NCBI GenBank assembly: GCA_947462335.1
Contig: OX381720.1
Span: 63,757,946 to 63,821,945, forward strand
Reading direction: 5' to 3'
Origin: Harmothoe impar
Lineage: Eukaryota > Annelida > Polychaeta > Phyllodocida > Polynoidae
DNA: 64,000 nucleotides
Part shown: positions 1 to 11,818 of the stretch, piece after piece
Position numbering within the stretch: position 1 is the first letter of the stretch
Layout: each line of letters begins with the position of its first letter
The notes under the pieces: generated by a model
What the model saw: the letters and a program-made list of their open reading frames with translations, nothing else
The model's database searches: none
Told to the model about the DNA's origin: nothing
Position numbers and translations under genes: made by a program

Positions 1-419
1 AGTACCTAACCGTACGGCCTGAACACAATGAACAACAAGTATGGTTGATCAGACTACAGCCGGATGGTTCGTATGAACCTGAAAGCCCAAATGCCACGTC
101 GGAAAATTTTTAATGATTTCCAGGTAACCAACCCCGGGAGGTAAAGTTTTCCCAAAAATACTGTGCCCAAGCTAGTCTGCTCAATCCACTACTTCCTGAT
201 TCATAACATTTCTAACCAATCAGGGGAGGGCAGTACAGGTACATCTACCTGTGCGCGCTCCTTGGTCTAATTGGTCTGTGGTAGTGAGCGGACTACGTCG
301 ATTTAACATTATTTTGTCTGCACATCACATATGTGAATAAAGACAATGATACACAAGTTATCTATACAACTTTCTCTTCTCCACTATCCAAGTTACTGTA
401 CTTCTGGATCAACGTATTC

Positions 420-1066
420 CTACTCATTCTGCTACTGTATAAAACCATTTCAACCAAAAATATCGCCTTTCTGACCCGTTAGCATGGTGATTTTAGTCCA
501 TGAGCTACTGGCATCCCTCATGCACCCCCCACCCCCCCACAATTCCCCCCATAGCATTTATTTTGTTCCTTGGGGTCCCTAGAATAAGATTCAAGATGTC
601 AACATTGAATATCTTGGGATACACTACCGGTTTTGGCTCGTTATCCATGTGCAGGGTCATGCCACTTTTGGGTCTGTTTTTACATCACAAAATTTTAAAA
701 GTATGTTCAGACTTTGAATTGTAATAGCACCTTCCCATCAAAGGATATCTGAGGTAATGGACTCATTTGAAAGAAAACATAATTTCCTAACATAGAAAAG
801 ATGGGCATTAAGAAGATTGTTTTGTTGCTATTTAATAGGATTGTGCACATAGGATGTACATGGTCAAAATCCAAGATGGCGGCTGATTAACTAGAATTCT
901 GCTTCTCAATGTATAAATAAGGAGTCTAGAATGATTCTGATGACACCTACTCCTAGTGAATCTATCCTAAGGGATACTATGGAGCGACTAGTTTTATCCT
1001 ATAACCAGTGGTTACCTAGCAACAGTAGACTTACATAGCAACCAGTCCAAAAAAGCATGCTTTTAG
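420..1066 (+). repeat. Arm A of a long inverted repeat pair
   Basis: This stretch recurs in inverse orientation at 18107-19085. Shared landmarks include the block around 480-730, the phrase CCAAGATGGCGGCTGATTAA, and the block ending in a TGGTTACCTAGCAACAGTAG-type sequence. The second copy carries about 350 extra bases. Both copies contain a matching open frame of about 73 codons, which I attribute to repeat homology rather than coding. It is probably a dispersed non-autonomous mobile element. Confidence 0.7.
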
Positions 1067-1525
1067 ACAACTTTTGCTATAGCATTTCTTATAGAGCCAA
1101 GTATGGTTAAATGTACCTGCATCTATAGACCAACTTACATCATACCATGAGTGACATAAGGTACAAAGAATACATCCATTGGAACAAGTGGTTGCCTAGC
1201 AGCTGGTAGTTTGCATAGCAGCTTGAGGGGAATATCAACCAAACCAAAATACATGCTTGCACACAATTATCAGCAATATTTCATCAGCATCTTCATCTAG
1301 ATGAATGCACTTGCATATATACCATCTGTATCATACTATCATAGTATGAGTGGCACAAGGTGCAGGTAGCATGCCTATCATAACAAGTGGTTGCATAGCA
1401 ACAGCAGATCTTCATAGCAACCAAGGATATGATATAGGGCACAGAGGATATCCAGGCTGTGGGCTGCCATGACACCTCCGCCAACCATTACATAACACTA
1501 GGTGAGGAGCCTATGCCCACATGGC
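1067..1525. other. Non-coding, degenerate internal repeats
   Basis: No gene is recognised. The phrases GTGGTTGCCTAGCAGC and GTGGTTGCATAGCAAC recur about every 200 bp, resembling the end of arm A, so this is probably more of the same dispersed repeat family. Confidence 0.4.
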
Positions 1526-2396
1526 AGCTCCCTCCCAGTGGGCACAAAACCTTGATTCAATGTTGACAACTGGTTGATATAGGGTTACAGGGTAGATCAA
1601 CATGTTTTCAACATTGATGCAATGTTACTATTTCAACGTTGTCAACCAACACTTGTTTCAACGCTGATGCAATGTTTGGATATCAACCTTGAATCAACCA
1701 TGCGTTTCCCACCTTTCCCACTAGGTGCCTCCACAACCTACTCCTGAGCAAATCTATCTACGTGCTACATCTATTTTCCCTAATTGTAAGCTCTTATTTT
1801 CTCATCAATGCATACAATTGATCAAAATCTCATTCATTTTCATTGACAACTATGGTGTGTACATTTTGGTTGACATTTGAAATTAAATGGCAAGAATAAA
1901 TGCATGGTTTCAGTAAGACACCCTTTATGTTGCTAAGCATAATAAACAAAGCCTCAGTCCTGACCAGGTCACTTTGAAATGGATATGAATTCCTCTTAGT
2001 GTGATCACCAGAGGTCATTCATGCACCCCTGCCCTGGATGGTGCTAGAATAAGCATTTGATCTTGGAGAAATTGGAGGGGGATGTTGTAATGAAAATATA
2101 TAAATTGCAAGAATGCGTCTACATATAAAGAATACTGCATTTAGCTTGAAAACATGACTATATTCTTAATCTCAAATTATCCACCAGCAGTCAATATTGA
2201 ATCAATGTAAATCATCATTTATTATATTTATTCGTTGTTGATTCATAATGACCATATCAATGTTGAATCACTGATGAATGATCAACGTTGATGACCTCAT
2301 CAATATCAACCATATGACAACCCTGTATCAACTGTTGATATCATGTCGCTACACACATTGAATCAACATTGAATCAACTAAAGTTTGCCCACTGGG
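1526..2396. mobile_element. MITE-like element with CCCAGTGGGC ends
   Basis: The left end reads CCCAGTGGGCACAAAACC and the right end reads TTTGCCCACTGGG, its inverse. Inside each end are many copies of a TTGATTCAATGTTGA-like phrase in both orientations (1550-1700 and 2180-2390). A further left end, CCCAGTGGGCACAGAACATT, starts near 28061. No clear target duplication is seen and no transposase frame is present. Confidence 0.6.
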
Positions 2397-2568
2397 CTGT
2401 GGTGTGGACATGCAAGAAGCCACTCTCATAAAGGTAGATTCCTGAGGTGGTTTTACAGTATGACCAGACAAAGTGCATGGACAGCCCATCTGCAAGCAGT
2501 TATTAGGAGCTGCCCATACAGTAATATACTATTTACCAAAAGATGAAATAACAGGTAATAAGTAGAAA

Positions 2569-2887
2569 ACTGGCCGCGGCATCACATCCAGTATTAAATG
2601 CGTTTATACAGACCCTTTTAATTATTACCCAAACTTTCCAAAGTTTCGAGTTTCTATGACAAGATTATATAAACAGTTATGTAAGAATTACAGGCACTGT
2701 CTTGCACAACTCTTCAGCCATTTTGGACTTGAACACATCATAATCAATAACATTTCTTGTTTCAGGTTTGAGGGCATTCCAGGCTTACTCTAACACTACA
2801 CAGGGGCTATTTTCATATGCTTTACAATGAATAATATTGTATTTTAATACTGGACGCATTTAATACTGGATGTGATGCCGAGGCCAG
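2569..2887. mobile_element. Short inverted-repeat (MITE-like) element
   Basis: About 34 bp at the left end, starting ACTGGCCGCGGCATCACATC, is repeated in inverse orientation at the right end, finishing GATGTGATGCCGAGGCCAGT. The interior of about 250 bp is AT-rich and has no coding capacity. The superfamily cannot be assigned. Confidence 0.65.
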
Positions 2888-3202
2888 TATACAGCTTCTC
2901 TCCTTTAAATATTTATCAGACTGAGCCCTTTTAAACGCATACAATGATATTTCCACTTAATCTAATCACAATCAAAAACAAAAATCCAACCCCCGAAAAA
3001 ATCACCACAAAAAATCCAAACAACACCAACAAATTCACCCACACCCCCAGAAAACAACACACCACCAAAAAAACAAATAATACGCTCAAGAAGTGCCAGT
3101 CCAACCTCACGTTCTAGCAGCACGAGCAGCTCAAGCTCTGACTCCGACAGTGACTCCTCCAGTGAGTCCACAAAATCAACACCACCCAAAAAAACAGTAG
3201 AC

Positions 3203-3634
3203 ATGTCTTTCATAAAAAGACCTCTTTCACCAGCCTCGGATGTAGCTAATGATCTGCCTATGTCTGCTGATGACGACCAAAATGACACCCTCACACTCAA
3301 CACCTCATTCACAAGCCTACGCCTCACAAACACCTCAGATGTGCCAGATAACACATCAGAGGGAAATCAACAAATCAACAACACCCAGGTTGAGGAATAT
3401 ATTCCTGCCCCAACCAAAAACTCATCACCACCACCTGAATACAAACCCACCCCAATCACCACAACTGAGAAAAAAAAAACACCCAGAAAAAAACGACCCT
3501 TCAGACAAAACCTTCCAGCCGGAGAGGTACTTGCTGACCTACATATGATGGTCAACAAAATTAACCAACACTGTGGACAAGCCCTGAAGAAAGCCATGAT
3601 CGCCGAAGGATACTCTTATCACCCAATGAAATAG
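3203..3634 (+). CDS. Hypothetical Ser/Pro/Thr/Lys-rich protein, 143 aa
   Basis: The frame stays open upstream of this ATG to roughly 2970 and encodes a Ser/Arg-rich then Asp/Ser-rich run before the chosen methionine, so this could be the C-terminal part of a longer product. The visible protein is low in complexity: Asn/Thr-rich, then a Pro-rich centre, a basic patch (PRKKRPFR) and a more ordered tail of about 45 residues (LPAGEVLADLHMMVNKINQH). No family is recognised. About 300 bp downstream is a CTGATGA...GAAAC tail typical of some retroelement ends, so it may be part of a mobile element. It may also not be a real gene. Confidence 0.3.
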   Translation: MSFIKRPLSPASDVANDLPMSADDDQNDTLTLNTSFTSLRLTNTSDVPDNTSEGNQQINNTQVEEYIPAPTKNSSPPPEYKPTPITTTEKKKTPRKKRPFRQNLPAGEVLADLHMMVNKINQHCGQALKKAMIAEGYSYHPMK

Positions 3635-4300
3635 ACTGAGATTTTTATAACCATACTTGTATGCTTGAAAAAATTTTTACTTGTTATTTATTACTGTTAC
3701 CATGACTACTGTGATATAATTTCTAATTATGAATTACTTGAAATCAAATATACCAAGATATTAAAAATTAATTAATTATCATCAATGAATAATTCAATAG
3801 ACTATGATTATCAATCAAATTCACCATGTAAGACTGTTACACAATGGAATTTCCCAGAATGCACCTGCTATGAATTTATGTCATCAACGACTCACGACCT
3901 ACTTAAGCAGGATTTATTAGTAGATTGATAACCCTGATGAAGGCTAATGTAGCTGAAACTGTTGGTTCATACTACAATAAAATAACGCCAGTTATATAAA
4001 ACCCAGTTGGAACTTTAGTTGTGTTGTTCTTATAGTTTTACTATAAAACCACAAAAAAATGATATTTCCTGCGTTCGATTAGAGTGGGTAGCTTTGCTTC
4101 CCCTTGTACAACCTCGGTCGAGGTCAAGTTGTACTTAAATAAACATGTCTTTAAACACTTATTTTGTAATCTTTATAATTCTTCACATGCAGTTACATTG
4201 GAATTTAAGTACAGAATATCAATTAATCTATTACCGGTAGAACATGGGTCTTATAGACCCTGAGTAAAGCATTAGAAGGCATCTTACTGACTCTATACAT
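3635..4300. other. AT-rich non-coding, retroelement-like tail
   Basis: No gene is seen. At 3934-3959 a CTGATGA...GAAAC arrangement resembles the catalytic core of a hammerhead ribozyme, followed by a repeat-like tail to about 4030. The rest is AT-rich sequence without recognisable features. Confidence 0.35.
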
Positions 4301-5016
4301 TCAGATAGATTTAAACCGAACACTATTAATTACACTTTTGACATATTTAGTGAATTTCAATTCTCCATCCAAGATGACACCCAGGTAATTGTATGAGCTG
4401 ACCGTTTTTAGAATTTTGTTGTTCAGTTTGATTTTTGGTTTTGGAAGAGTTTTTAATTTGATGTCTGAAGCAAAAGTCATTATTTTTGTTTTATTTTCAT
4501 TGATAGTCAATTTATTTTTCTTGTCCAAGATCCAAAGTTATCTAAAGCTATTGTTAATCTATTTGATAAGGTATGAGAACTTTTGCCGGAAACATATAGG
4601 ACTGAGTCGTCCGCATAGAGCATAGTCTGGTGGTCATTATGGGTGGAAATACAGTCATGAATATATAACACGAAAAATAACGGACCCAAAATAGATCCCT
4701 GAGGGACTCCACAGGTGAGGGGTAGCTCGGTTGATCTAATACTATTTGCAATACAGCACTGTTGTCTACGAGAGAGGTAATTTTCAATCAAAGTTAAATT
4801 TCTGTTTCCTATACCATATTGTTCTAATTTGTCCAAAAGTATAACATAATTTACTGAATCAAATGCTTTTCTAATATCTATAAATGCTGCCAAACTAATA
4901 TTACCTTTGTTTCTTTTATCGAATATGTCGTCCACAAAAGTCAAAATGGAATCGAGTAGATTTATTCTTTTGATACCCCCCCTGCTTAGGATTTAGAATT
5001 CCGTGTAAATTTATAT
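4301..5016 (-). pseudogene. Non-LTR retrotransposon reverse transcriptase, C-terminal half
   Basis: The minus strand encodes the palm and thumb part of a non-LTR (CR1/Jockey-like) reverse transcriptase: AAFIDIRKAFDSVNY (motif with the first catalytic Asp), GVPQGSILGPLFF, and MLYADDSVLYV carrying the YADD active site. After a frame break near 4510-4528 follow NENKTKIM and YNYLGVILDG, as in this family. The N-terminal half lies at 11178-11818. The two halves are separated by the 6.16-kb insertion at 5017-11177 and join in frame across its target duplication ATAT. The copy is dead. Confidence 0.8.
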
Positions 5017-5047
5017 GGGTCAGATCAAAAAATGATGCAGATCTGGG
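5017..5047 (+). repeat. Left terminal inverted repeat of the 6.16-kb element
   Basis: This is identical to the inverse of 11147-11177 and is flanked on its outer side by ATAT. Confidence 0.85.
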
Positions 5048-5634
5048 GGTACACATGGGCAAAACAGAAAATTCACAATTTTACTAAACAATTTTATGTC
5101 CTTGAAAGGGTAGCATCTTGGCTCCCTGAAACCGCTGTGGAACTCTGTTTTGCCAAAGATTGCAGTTTTTATTTACTGTTGACCACATGCTACTATAGGA
5201 AATATAAGAAGCAGGGCGGATTATATGAGTAAAGCGGAGGGAGAGAGAATACTCCCCCTGGTGGATCTTTGAGAACTATTCAGTAAGGACTGGTTGATCA
5301 CCACACGCCCATTTGCTCCCTCTGTGGGGGAAGGACTGAACTGCTGTGTTCACTCACCAGGGGCACACTGGATATAGAGCAGAGGCCGGGGGAGCTCGCC
5401 CTCACAACCGCCACACTGCCGCTGCACACGCCTGCTCGCAGAGACACTGAGTTACATAATAATTTTTTCTTTTTCTTTTGTTACCGAGTGATTGTGTGAA
5501 TAGTATCTCTGTCTTCCACATTGATTACTGGCCTCTACACTACCGTGAGAATCCCTGTCCTCAGGCCAACAACAGTGCCTGGTCAAAATAAGGAAACTAG
5601 CTCCTTAAAATGACCACGTCATTACCAGGCCTGA

Positions 5635-8517
5635 TCTCAATGAAAGGCCTGAAGATAGGGCATTACAATATATACGGAGTCAAAAACATAAATTTAGTCA
5701 GATGTCAGACTTAGTATCATTATTTGATATCATGTGCATAAGTGAAAGCTGGCTCCTGAAAGACTTCCCAGACCACAAATTATTTGTAAAAGGTTATCAG
5801 TTCTTCATGCATGATAGAGTTGTGGACAAGGTAGATGGAGGTCTGCTTCTATAGATTTGGAAAAAAATGGCCCCTTACTGCTCGCTGCTAACACCACTGT
5901 GTAAATCAGACGCAGACATTGAGGTAATTGTAGTAAATTATACGCAACCCAAACACCACCTGACCACATTCATTCATGCATATCACCCACCAAATGGCAA
6001 CTATATTAAATGTACTGACTCGCTACTAACCCTTTGCCAACAACCTTGTCTTCAAGACAGGGAACGGTGGCTCATTGGGGACATAAATGTAGACTTACTT
6101 CAGCCCAGTGACAGTAAGACTAAATACTACTGCCAGGCTATCTCTAGTACTAATCTTACTAACACTATTTTTACTATTACACGCCCACATCCCAATGCTG
6201 TGGGCGGTACTTGCATAGACCTCATTGCCACAGACAGTGACAAAGTGACCCACAGTGGTACTCTACTGTGTTTAATATCAGATCATCTTCCAATATATTG
6301 TGTCAAAAAGAAGGCCAAGGAAGTCTGCACACTGGTCACTGTCCGAGGCAGGTCATATAAGAATTATGACCATACTGATTTTGTAGATTATTTGCTCTCG
6401 TTAGACTGGACCACCTTCTATGCCAGCAGTAGCGTGGATGAGATGTGGTCTATCTTACTAAGCTCCATTACTAGATACCTTGACCTGACATGTCCTATAA
6501 AAGACATGACTTTCAAGGATCGAAATAAGCCATGGATCACAAGAGATATATTGGAGTCAATATTTGAACGTAACTAGTACATGACTGAATATTGCTCAAT
6601 GACTGCCTAGACCCAACTCTCCTGGAGAAGGCAAAACAGGTGCGCAGAGACATTAATGCTAAGACGCGTGCCTCTGAGGACAACTACTTCAGAGACAAGC
6701 TGACGGAATTAAGCTCTAACCCCACTAAATTCTGGAGAGAGCTAGCCTTACTGCTAGGTAAATCAGGTGAACATAAGCCTGATATAATCCTAACTGACCC
6801 CATACTGGTATTGACCTCAGAGGAGGGGCAGTCCCCCCTTACATAAACGAGTTCTTTACTAACATTGGTTCTAAGCTATTCTCTTTTTTAGGTGACCTTC
6901 CTATTGTCGCCACAGAGAAATTGCCTACTAACCATTTTTACCCCCCACCCCAAGCACCCATGTATCCTATTCAAGGGTACTTGCCCTGGTTAAGGGCATT
7001 GAGGTTCATAAATCTAGTGGTATTGATGACATCAATGCCTCAGTTCTAAAAGATGCCCTTCTTGTCCTAGAGCCTCAAGTAACAAGATTAATAAATTACG
7101 GTTTACACACTATCTCTTTCCCTCGCAAATGGGCTTGTGCCAAAGTTGTCCCGTTGCCCAAGAGTGGCAATCTAAAAGACATTGGCAACTGGCGCCCAAT
7201 CTCCCTCCTTCCTGCCCCCAGCAAAAATATGGAACGTATTGTTTATGAACGTATATATGCCTCTTTGGAAATTAGAAATATACTAAGCAAACATCAATAT
7301 GGCTTCCGTACGTCCCGAGGGACCAATGATGCAGTTTTTAAACTGATAAATGACATCTATTTGGCAAGGGACAAAGACGAATACCTCATTGCATGTTTTG
7401 TGGACGTGCACAAAGCATTTGATAGTATCCACCATCTTGAGCTCATTTCAAGAATGAAATCACTAAATTTACCCCCCCTATATACTGACTGGCTCTATGC
7501 CTACCTAGGAAACAGGAGCCAGCGAGTTACTTGTAATGGTACTGTTTCCTCGACACTGCCCATATCATACGGCGTCCCCCAAGGATCTATTCTAGGCCCC
7601 TTACTGTTCATTTGCTATGTCAATAGCCTCCCAGCTGTGCTACAAAATTGTAATATAATAGTGTACGCTGACGATGTTGTTTTCTATTTCTCATCCTCTA
7701 ATATACACATAGCCGAAGGCCGAATCCAATCAGACGCCAACAGAGTATACGACTGGTTCTCTATGAGTGGCCTAGTAATTCACACTGGTAAATCCAAAGT
7801 AGTATTATACAATACCATGTCTAACCCAAATATCACACCCAAAATCAAGACTGTGCCATCGAATGCTGCCCCTCGTATCAATATCGGGGCATCATTGTTG
7901 ATAGCAATATAACGTTTAAAAATACTATAAATAAAAATGTAAGTAGTGCTTCAAACAGATGTTATATGCTCGGTAACATGAGACGTTGTATGTCAACAAC
8001 AACGGCCATTCTGGTTTACAAACAAACCATTATGCCTGTATTGGAGTACTGCGGCTATTTGTACAATGGAGTGGTCCATGCCCAGCACAAGAGGTTGCAA
8101 CTGATCCAAAATCGTTGTCTCTGTATTAGTCAAAACATACAACGCAGATACCATATTTCAGACCTACATGCTGATGCTGGCATTGATCATCTCCATATAC
8201 GATATAACATGCAACTGCTGCTACTATTACATAAACTTGTGTATGATGGTAGCCATTGCCCTGAGGATCTTGGCCTTAGGTTCCAACAGCCGGCTGTCTG
8301 TGGACGCATAACGCGCTCAACTAACACAGGCGTTCTTATGTACCCCCCCTCTAAAACTATAGGCTATAGAAAAAGCCCTCTTTACAGAGCAATTGATCTC
8401 TGGAACACTCTAAACTCCTCATGTCGTCTAATGACCGATAGGGAATCCTTCAAGGTCAAGATCAAACCTACTTTGATCAAACTATTTCTAGCCATGACAG
8501 GCAAAAAACAAGTTTAA
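5635..8517 (+). pseudogene. Non-LTR retrotransposon polyprotein (endonuclease-RT), degraded
   Basis: In order: an apurinic-type endonuclease beginning near 5635 (MKGLKIGHYNIY, then CISESWLL, GDINVDL and SDHLPI); a linker region; a reverse transcriptase from about 7130 (WRPISLLPAPSKNMERIVYE, FVDVHKAFDSIHH, YGVPQGSILGPLLF, IIVYADDVVFYF with the catalytic YADD); and the usual C-terminal region (VLEYCGYLYNG, PLYRAIDLWNTL) ending at 8517. Frames change or stop near 5850, 6577-6592, 6846, 7100 and 7912-7966, so it is inactive. An AT-rich tail with AATAAAATAC follows near 8730. It lies inside the 6.16-kb inverted-repeat element, either as a later insertion or as cargo. Confidence 0.85.
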
Positions 8518-9000
8518 TAATAAGTATGAACTGTACCCGAGTAACTTATGATTTGTCGACCCATTTGTGTATTGTTCAATATACTATGTAAACGCCATTT
8601 CATTGATTGATGACTGTATAATTATATCAGACGATAGTAATATCAACCGTCATGTTCATATCTGATCAAACATAACCAAAGGACATATAGTCCACTTGAA
8701 TTGTATTGTGTTTTTGAAAATCACTCTGTGAATAAAATACGTTATAAACTCAAAAGATAAACCACTCTTAAATCATGCACTCAGTGTTTACAAATAAAAA
8801 AAGTTAGATTTTCACCAATTTTCACAACACAATGTGTTGGGCCATGATAATAGAAATTCGACACCACAATGGCATTTCTTCATCTCTCATCTGTGAGGCA
8901 GACCTTCTTAAAGTCATATAAAATAATAATTATGACTAAACCAGACCTCAGAGGTGAATACCAGCTGTCTGTGTGAGACCTATGCAAGAATTCATTAACG
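8518..9000. other. 3' tail of the non-LTR element and AT-rich spacer
   Basis: No gene is seen. The stretch includes the likely 3' untranslated region of the upstream retroelement (to about 8760) and AT-rich sequence. Confidence 0.4.
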
Positions 9001-10815
9001 TCACAGACGCCTCAGGTAGATATCATACATCATTAAAGCAGTTGAAACATGAAGTTTCTACTATGGCCTAAACACCTTACTGGTACTTTAGCTTTATAGT
9101 AGGGGCATGCTGTATCAAAATATGGGGAGGCTGTGTGCAGGAGTACTAGTAAATCCCTTCGCTTATAGAATAGTGAGGCGTCTGTGACGGAAATGAAATG
9201 ACCTTAAAATGTAGATAAACTTTGAAAAATAAAAGGGTTTCTTGTATTATTTACGTTCAGATTATTAGATATGATGTCCCTGAAGCATGTTGTAAACTTA
9301 CAGCATTCAATTCAATTAACTAGTCCATATATAGCAGACATTTCATTTTTCTCGGAGGCGTCTGTGACAAAAACTCATTAATGTATAAAATGACATGAAA
9401 TGGCCAGAAAAAGCACAGCCAGGTGAATCCGGCAGCCTAAAATGATAAAGGGGGCTTTGCAGGTGGTGCATAAATCATAGAATATTATGCTTGGATGCCC
9501 CTTTGGTAGGTGGGACTATACATCATGACAAAATTTCATAGATTTTCAAGAATTTGTTCTAAAAATGTCAATAGTATAAGCTTAATCACATTGGATCATA
9601 AAAAGGGCCACACAGAAGAGTAGAGGAACATCTCTCCTACCCATTACAGTCAGGGTATACCACCAGCAACCCATATTTCATGGGCCAAGACCAATTTGCA
9701 TATTCATGTATTACAGTCACAGACGCCTAAGTTAATGTCACAGACGCCTCACCAGTATACAAATACAGCGTGCACAAGATACATAGGGTATTTGTATACG
9801 GTAATCAATTATAGGGATTACGGTGATATATTCACCCACAGGACTATCCTTACTCTCATATGTTCACCCATAGTGTAGTGCCTCAATATTCCACTGGGGG
9901 AACCACCAACTCTTCAGTTGGTCTCCTCTCACGCACCTGTAAACACCTATTAATTTTTTTTTCTGGTCTTAAAATGTTTTGCTCCGATTGTACTTTGGAA
10001 TGGGATGGCAGAGTTGCTGTAAATTGTCCCAAATGTACCAAGCCAGGCCAGAAAGGCAAAGGAGGACCTGACTACAAGGTGGTCAAGTTAGGCACAAAGG
10101 ACGACGGTACCATCTTCTTTGACATCAGAGATCGCACTAAGAGTGAAGTTGATGCAGTAGAAGAAAAAATCCATCAAAATATCCTATCAAGAGTTATAGG
10201 GTACAAAAGAACTGAATAAAATAATGAATATATGCTCGAGAGGGTATAGGGTGTTAAGTGTCTGTGACAGTTTTCCAGAATTTGTTCTGAAAGTGCCCGA
10301 AATATAACCTTAATCCCATGGGTCATAACAAAACTACACAGAGGGTTAGGGTAACGTCTATTTTATTCTTTTCAGTTGATAGATACCACTAGTGACCCAT
10401 AATTCATGTGCTAGGAATAATTTGCCTTGTCCCTGCATTACTGTCACAGACGCCTCAGTTACCGTCACAGACGCCTCACACATATACAAATAAAGCAAAC
10501 ACAATAAATATGGGGTACTTATCAATGCAAATGCTGTTGATAATTCATCAACAATACCCAATAGGTATTATAGGGTACAAGAATTTTAAATAACTGCATA
10601 AATATATGCTGGAGAGGGTAAGATGTGTTGAGGCGTCTGTGACGGAAACCTGAGTTCCAAAACACTATATCGTACATATTGCAGGGAAATAGTCAATCTG
10701 ATTTTAATAGGAGAACACCCATAAGGACCCTTCAGATTGAGGGTAGTAGTATATTTAGTGAGTACAATTAATAAAGATATAGCCCCTTTTATTTCTGTCA
10801 CAGACGCCTCGGAAA
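9001..10815. repeat. Cluster of GTCACAGACGCCTCA motifs in both orientations
   Basis: The 15-bp phrase or close variants occur near 9001, 9172 (inverse), 9355 (inverse), 9715, 9734, 10259 (degenerate), 10441, 10464, 10632 (inverse) and 10796. Longer blocks also recur: 9575-9830 resembles 10310-10560, and 10188-10270 resembles 10562-10645. Similar clustered motifs near transposon ends can be transposase binding sites. That role is an inference here. Confidence 0.7.
9974..10219 (+). CDS. Small zinc-ribbon-like frame inside the 6.16-kb element
   Basis: The frame opens earlier (9860), but the plausible coding part starts at the ATG at 9974, directly after a pyrimidine-rich run, so it could also be an exon. 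It gives about 81 residues with FCSDCTLEW followed by NCPKC, a C-x2-C...C-x2-C pair that could bind zinc, then KGKGGPDYKVVKLG and a charged helix-like tail. No family is recognised. It lies between two diverged copies of an internal repeat of the transposon, so it may be a captured exon or an accessory protein. Confidence 0.35.
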   Translation: MFCSDCTLEWDGRVAVNCPKCTKPGQKGKGGPDYKVVKLGTKDDGTIFFDIRDRTKSEVDAVEEKIHQNILSRVIGYKRTE

Positions 10816-11146
10816 CATGAAGTTGCTACACATGAAGGGCACTGGTGAAATTTGCCATCAATATTAATTTGAAACAGGGTAAATTGTTCACATATAATAT
10901 ATAGCTCATTGAAAATAGTGTTTGGGAAGGGTTGTTGATCTCTCTGTTGTCATGAGGGCCCTGTAAAACATGGGATATTACCTGAAAACCATGAGTTTTA
11001 GCCATTTTTCAACTTTGGAGGCCAATAACTCAACGAAAAATCATTGTACATTTGAAATTTAATTTCTTTCTGAAAGCCTAAAGTGACCCCCCTTATATTA
11101 AACCACCAAGGACAATACTAGTCTAAAACAGACAACCTCTCCAAAA

Positions 11147-11177
11147 CCCAGATCTGCATCATTTTTTGATCTGACCC
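11147..11177 (-). repeat. Right terminal inverted repeat of the 6.16-kb element
   Basis: This is identical to the inverse of 5017-5047 and is followed by ATAT at 11178-11181. Confidence 0.85.
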
Positions 11178-11818
11178 ATATGCTCCGTTAATTTATTATG
11201 CATTTACCTCTCTAGTATTTTGCCAGGAACTGGTAACACACTTATGGGTCTCAAATTTGAAACATTTGAAGGGTCACCCCCTTTAGGAAGAGGGGTTACC
11301 ACAGCAATCTTCCATGAGTCTGGGATCTCAGAATTTTGAATACAAAAATTAATTATCTTTATGAACCTAGAGGGATTGTGTAAAACAGCGTCTCTGAAAA
11401 TATTTGTGGGTAAATAATCAATGGCTGATGATTTTGAAACATCGATATCTTTAATACACAATATAATTTTTTCATCAGTAAATGAGATTTCAGGCATATT
11501 AACAGGGCATCTGGTGCCCTCAAAGGCATAAGGGTCATGAAGCTCCGCGGCAAGTTTGGGTCCTATTTCAGCAAAAAAAGTATTTATAAAACTTGATGTC
11601 TCGTCTAATGTAACAGGTGTGTCATTATCTACTAAATTTTTATTTTTGGATTTAGACTTGTTTGAGGGTAGAATATCTTTGAGAATGGACCAAATTACAA
11701 TCATTAAGATTATTATCACATAAATTCTTTTAATAATTGTTTCTTGCATCATCAATCTTATAAAAATAAGAGAATAGTAATGGGACCTATTAGTAACAGA
11801 ATAGTAACACTTAAGCAT
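11178..11818 (-). pseudogene. Non-LTR retrotransposon reverse transcriptase, N-terminal half
   Basis: The minus strand encodes the region preceding and starting the reverse transcriptase domain: FINTFFAEIGPKLA, then DSWKIAVVTPLPKGGDP and LRPISVLPVPGKILER, typical of CR1/Jockey-like enzymes. An in-frame TAA follows immediately (about 11204). The frame then runs into the 6.16-kb element and resumes at 5012 downward. The N-terminal 60 residues look degraded and no endonuclease domain is recognised upstream. Confidence 0.8.

Larger units (their letters stand above)
5017..11177. mobile_element. 6.16-kb element with 31-bp terminal inverted repeats
   Basis: The ends are identical inverted repeats of 31 bp, starting GGGTCAGATCAAAAAATGAT at 5017 and mirrored at 11147-11177. 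ATAT flanks it on both sides (5013-5016 and 11178-11181). It sits inside a non-LTR reverse transcriptase gene whose frame is continuous once the element and one ATAT are ignored, which fixes the borders. The interior contains a second, different non-LTR retroelement (5635-8517), about ten copies of a GTCACAGACGCCTCA motif, internal tandem repeats and a small zinc-ribbon-like frame. No transposase is recognised, so it is probably non-autonomous. Confidence 0.8.

Noticed and set aside
500..724. 74-codon frame matched by a similar frame at 18795-19013
   Set aside because: Both are parts of the same inverted repeat pair; similarity reflects repeat homology and no domain is visible.
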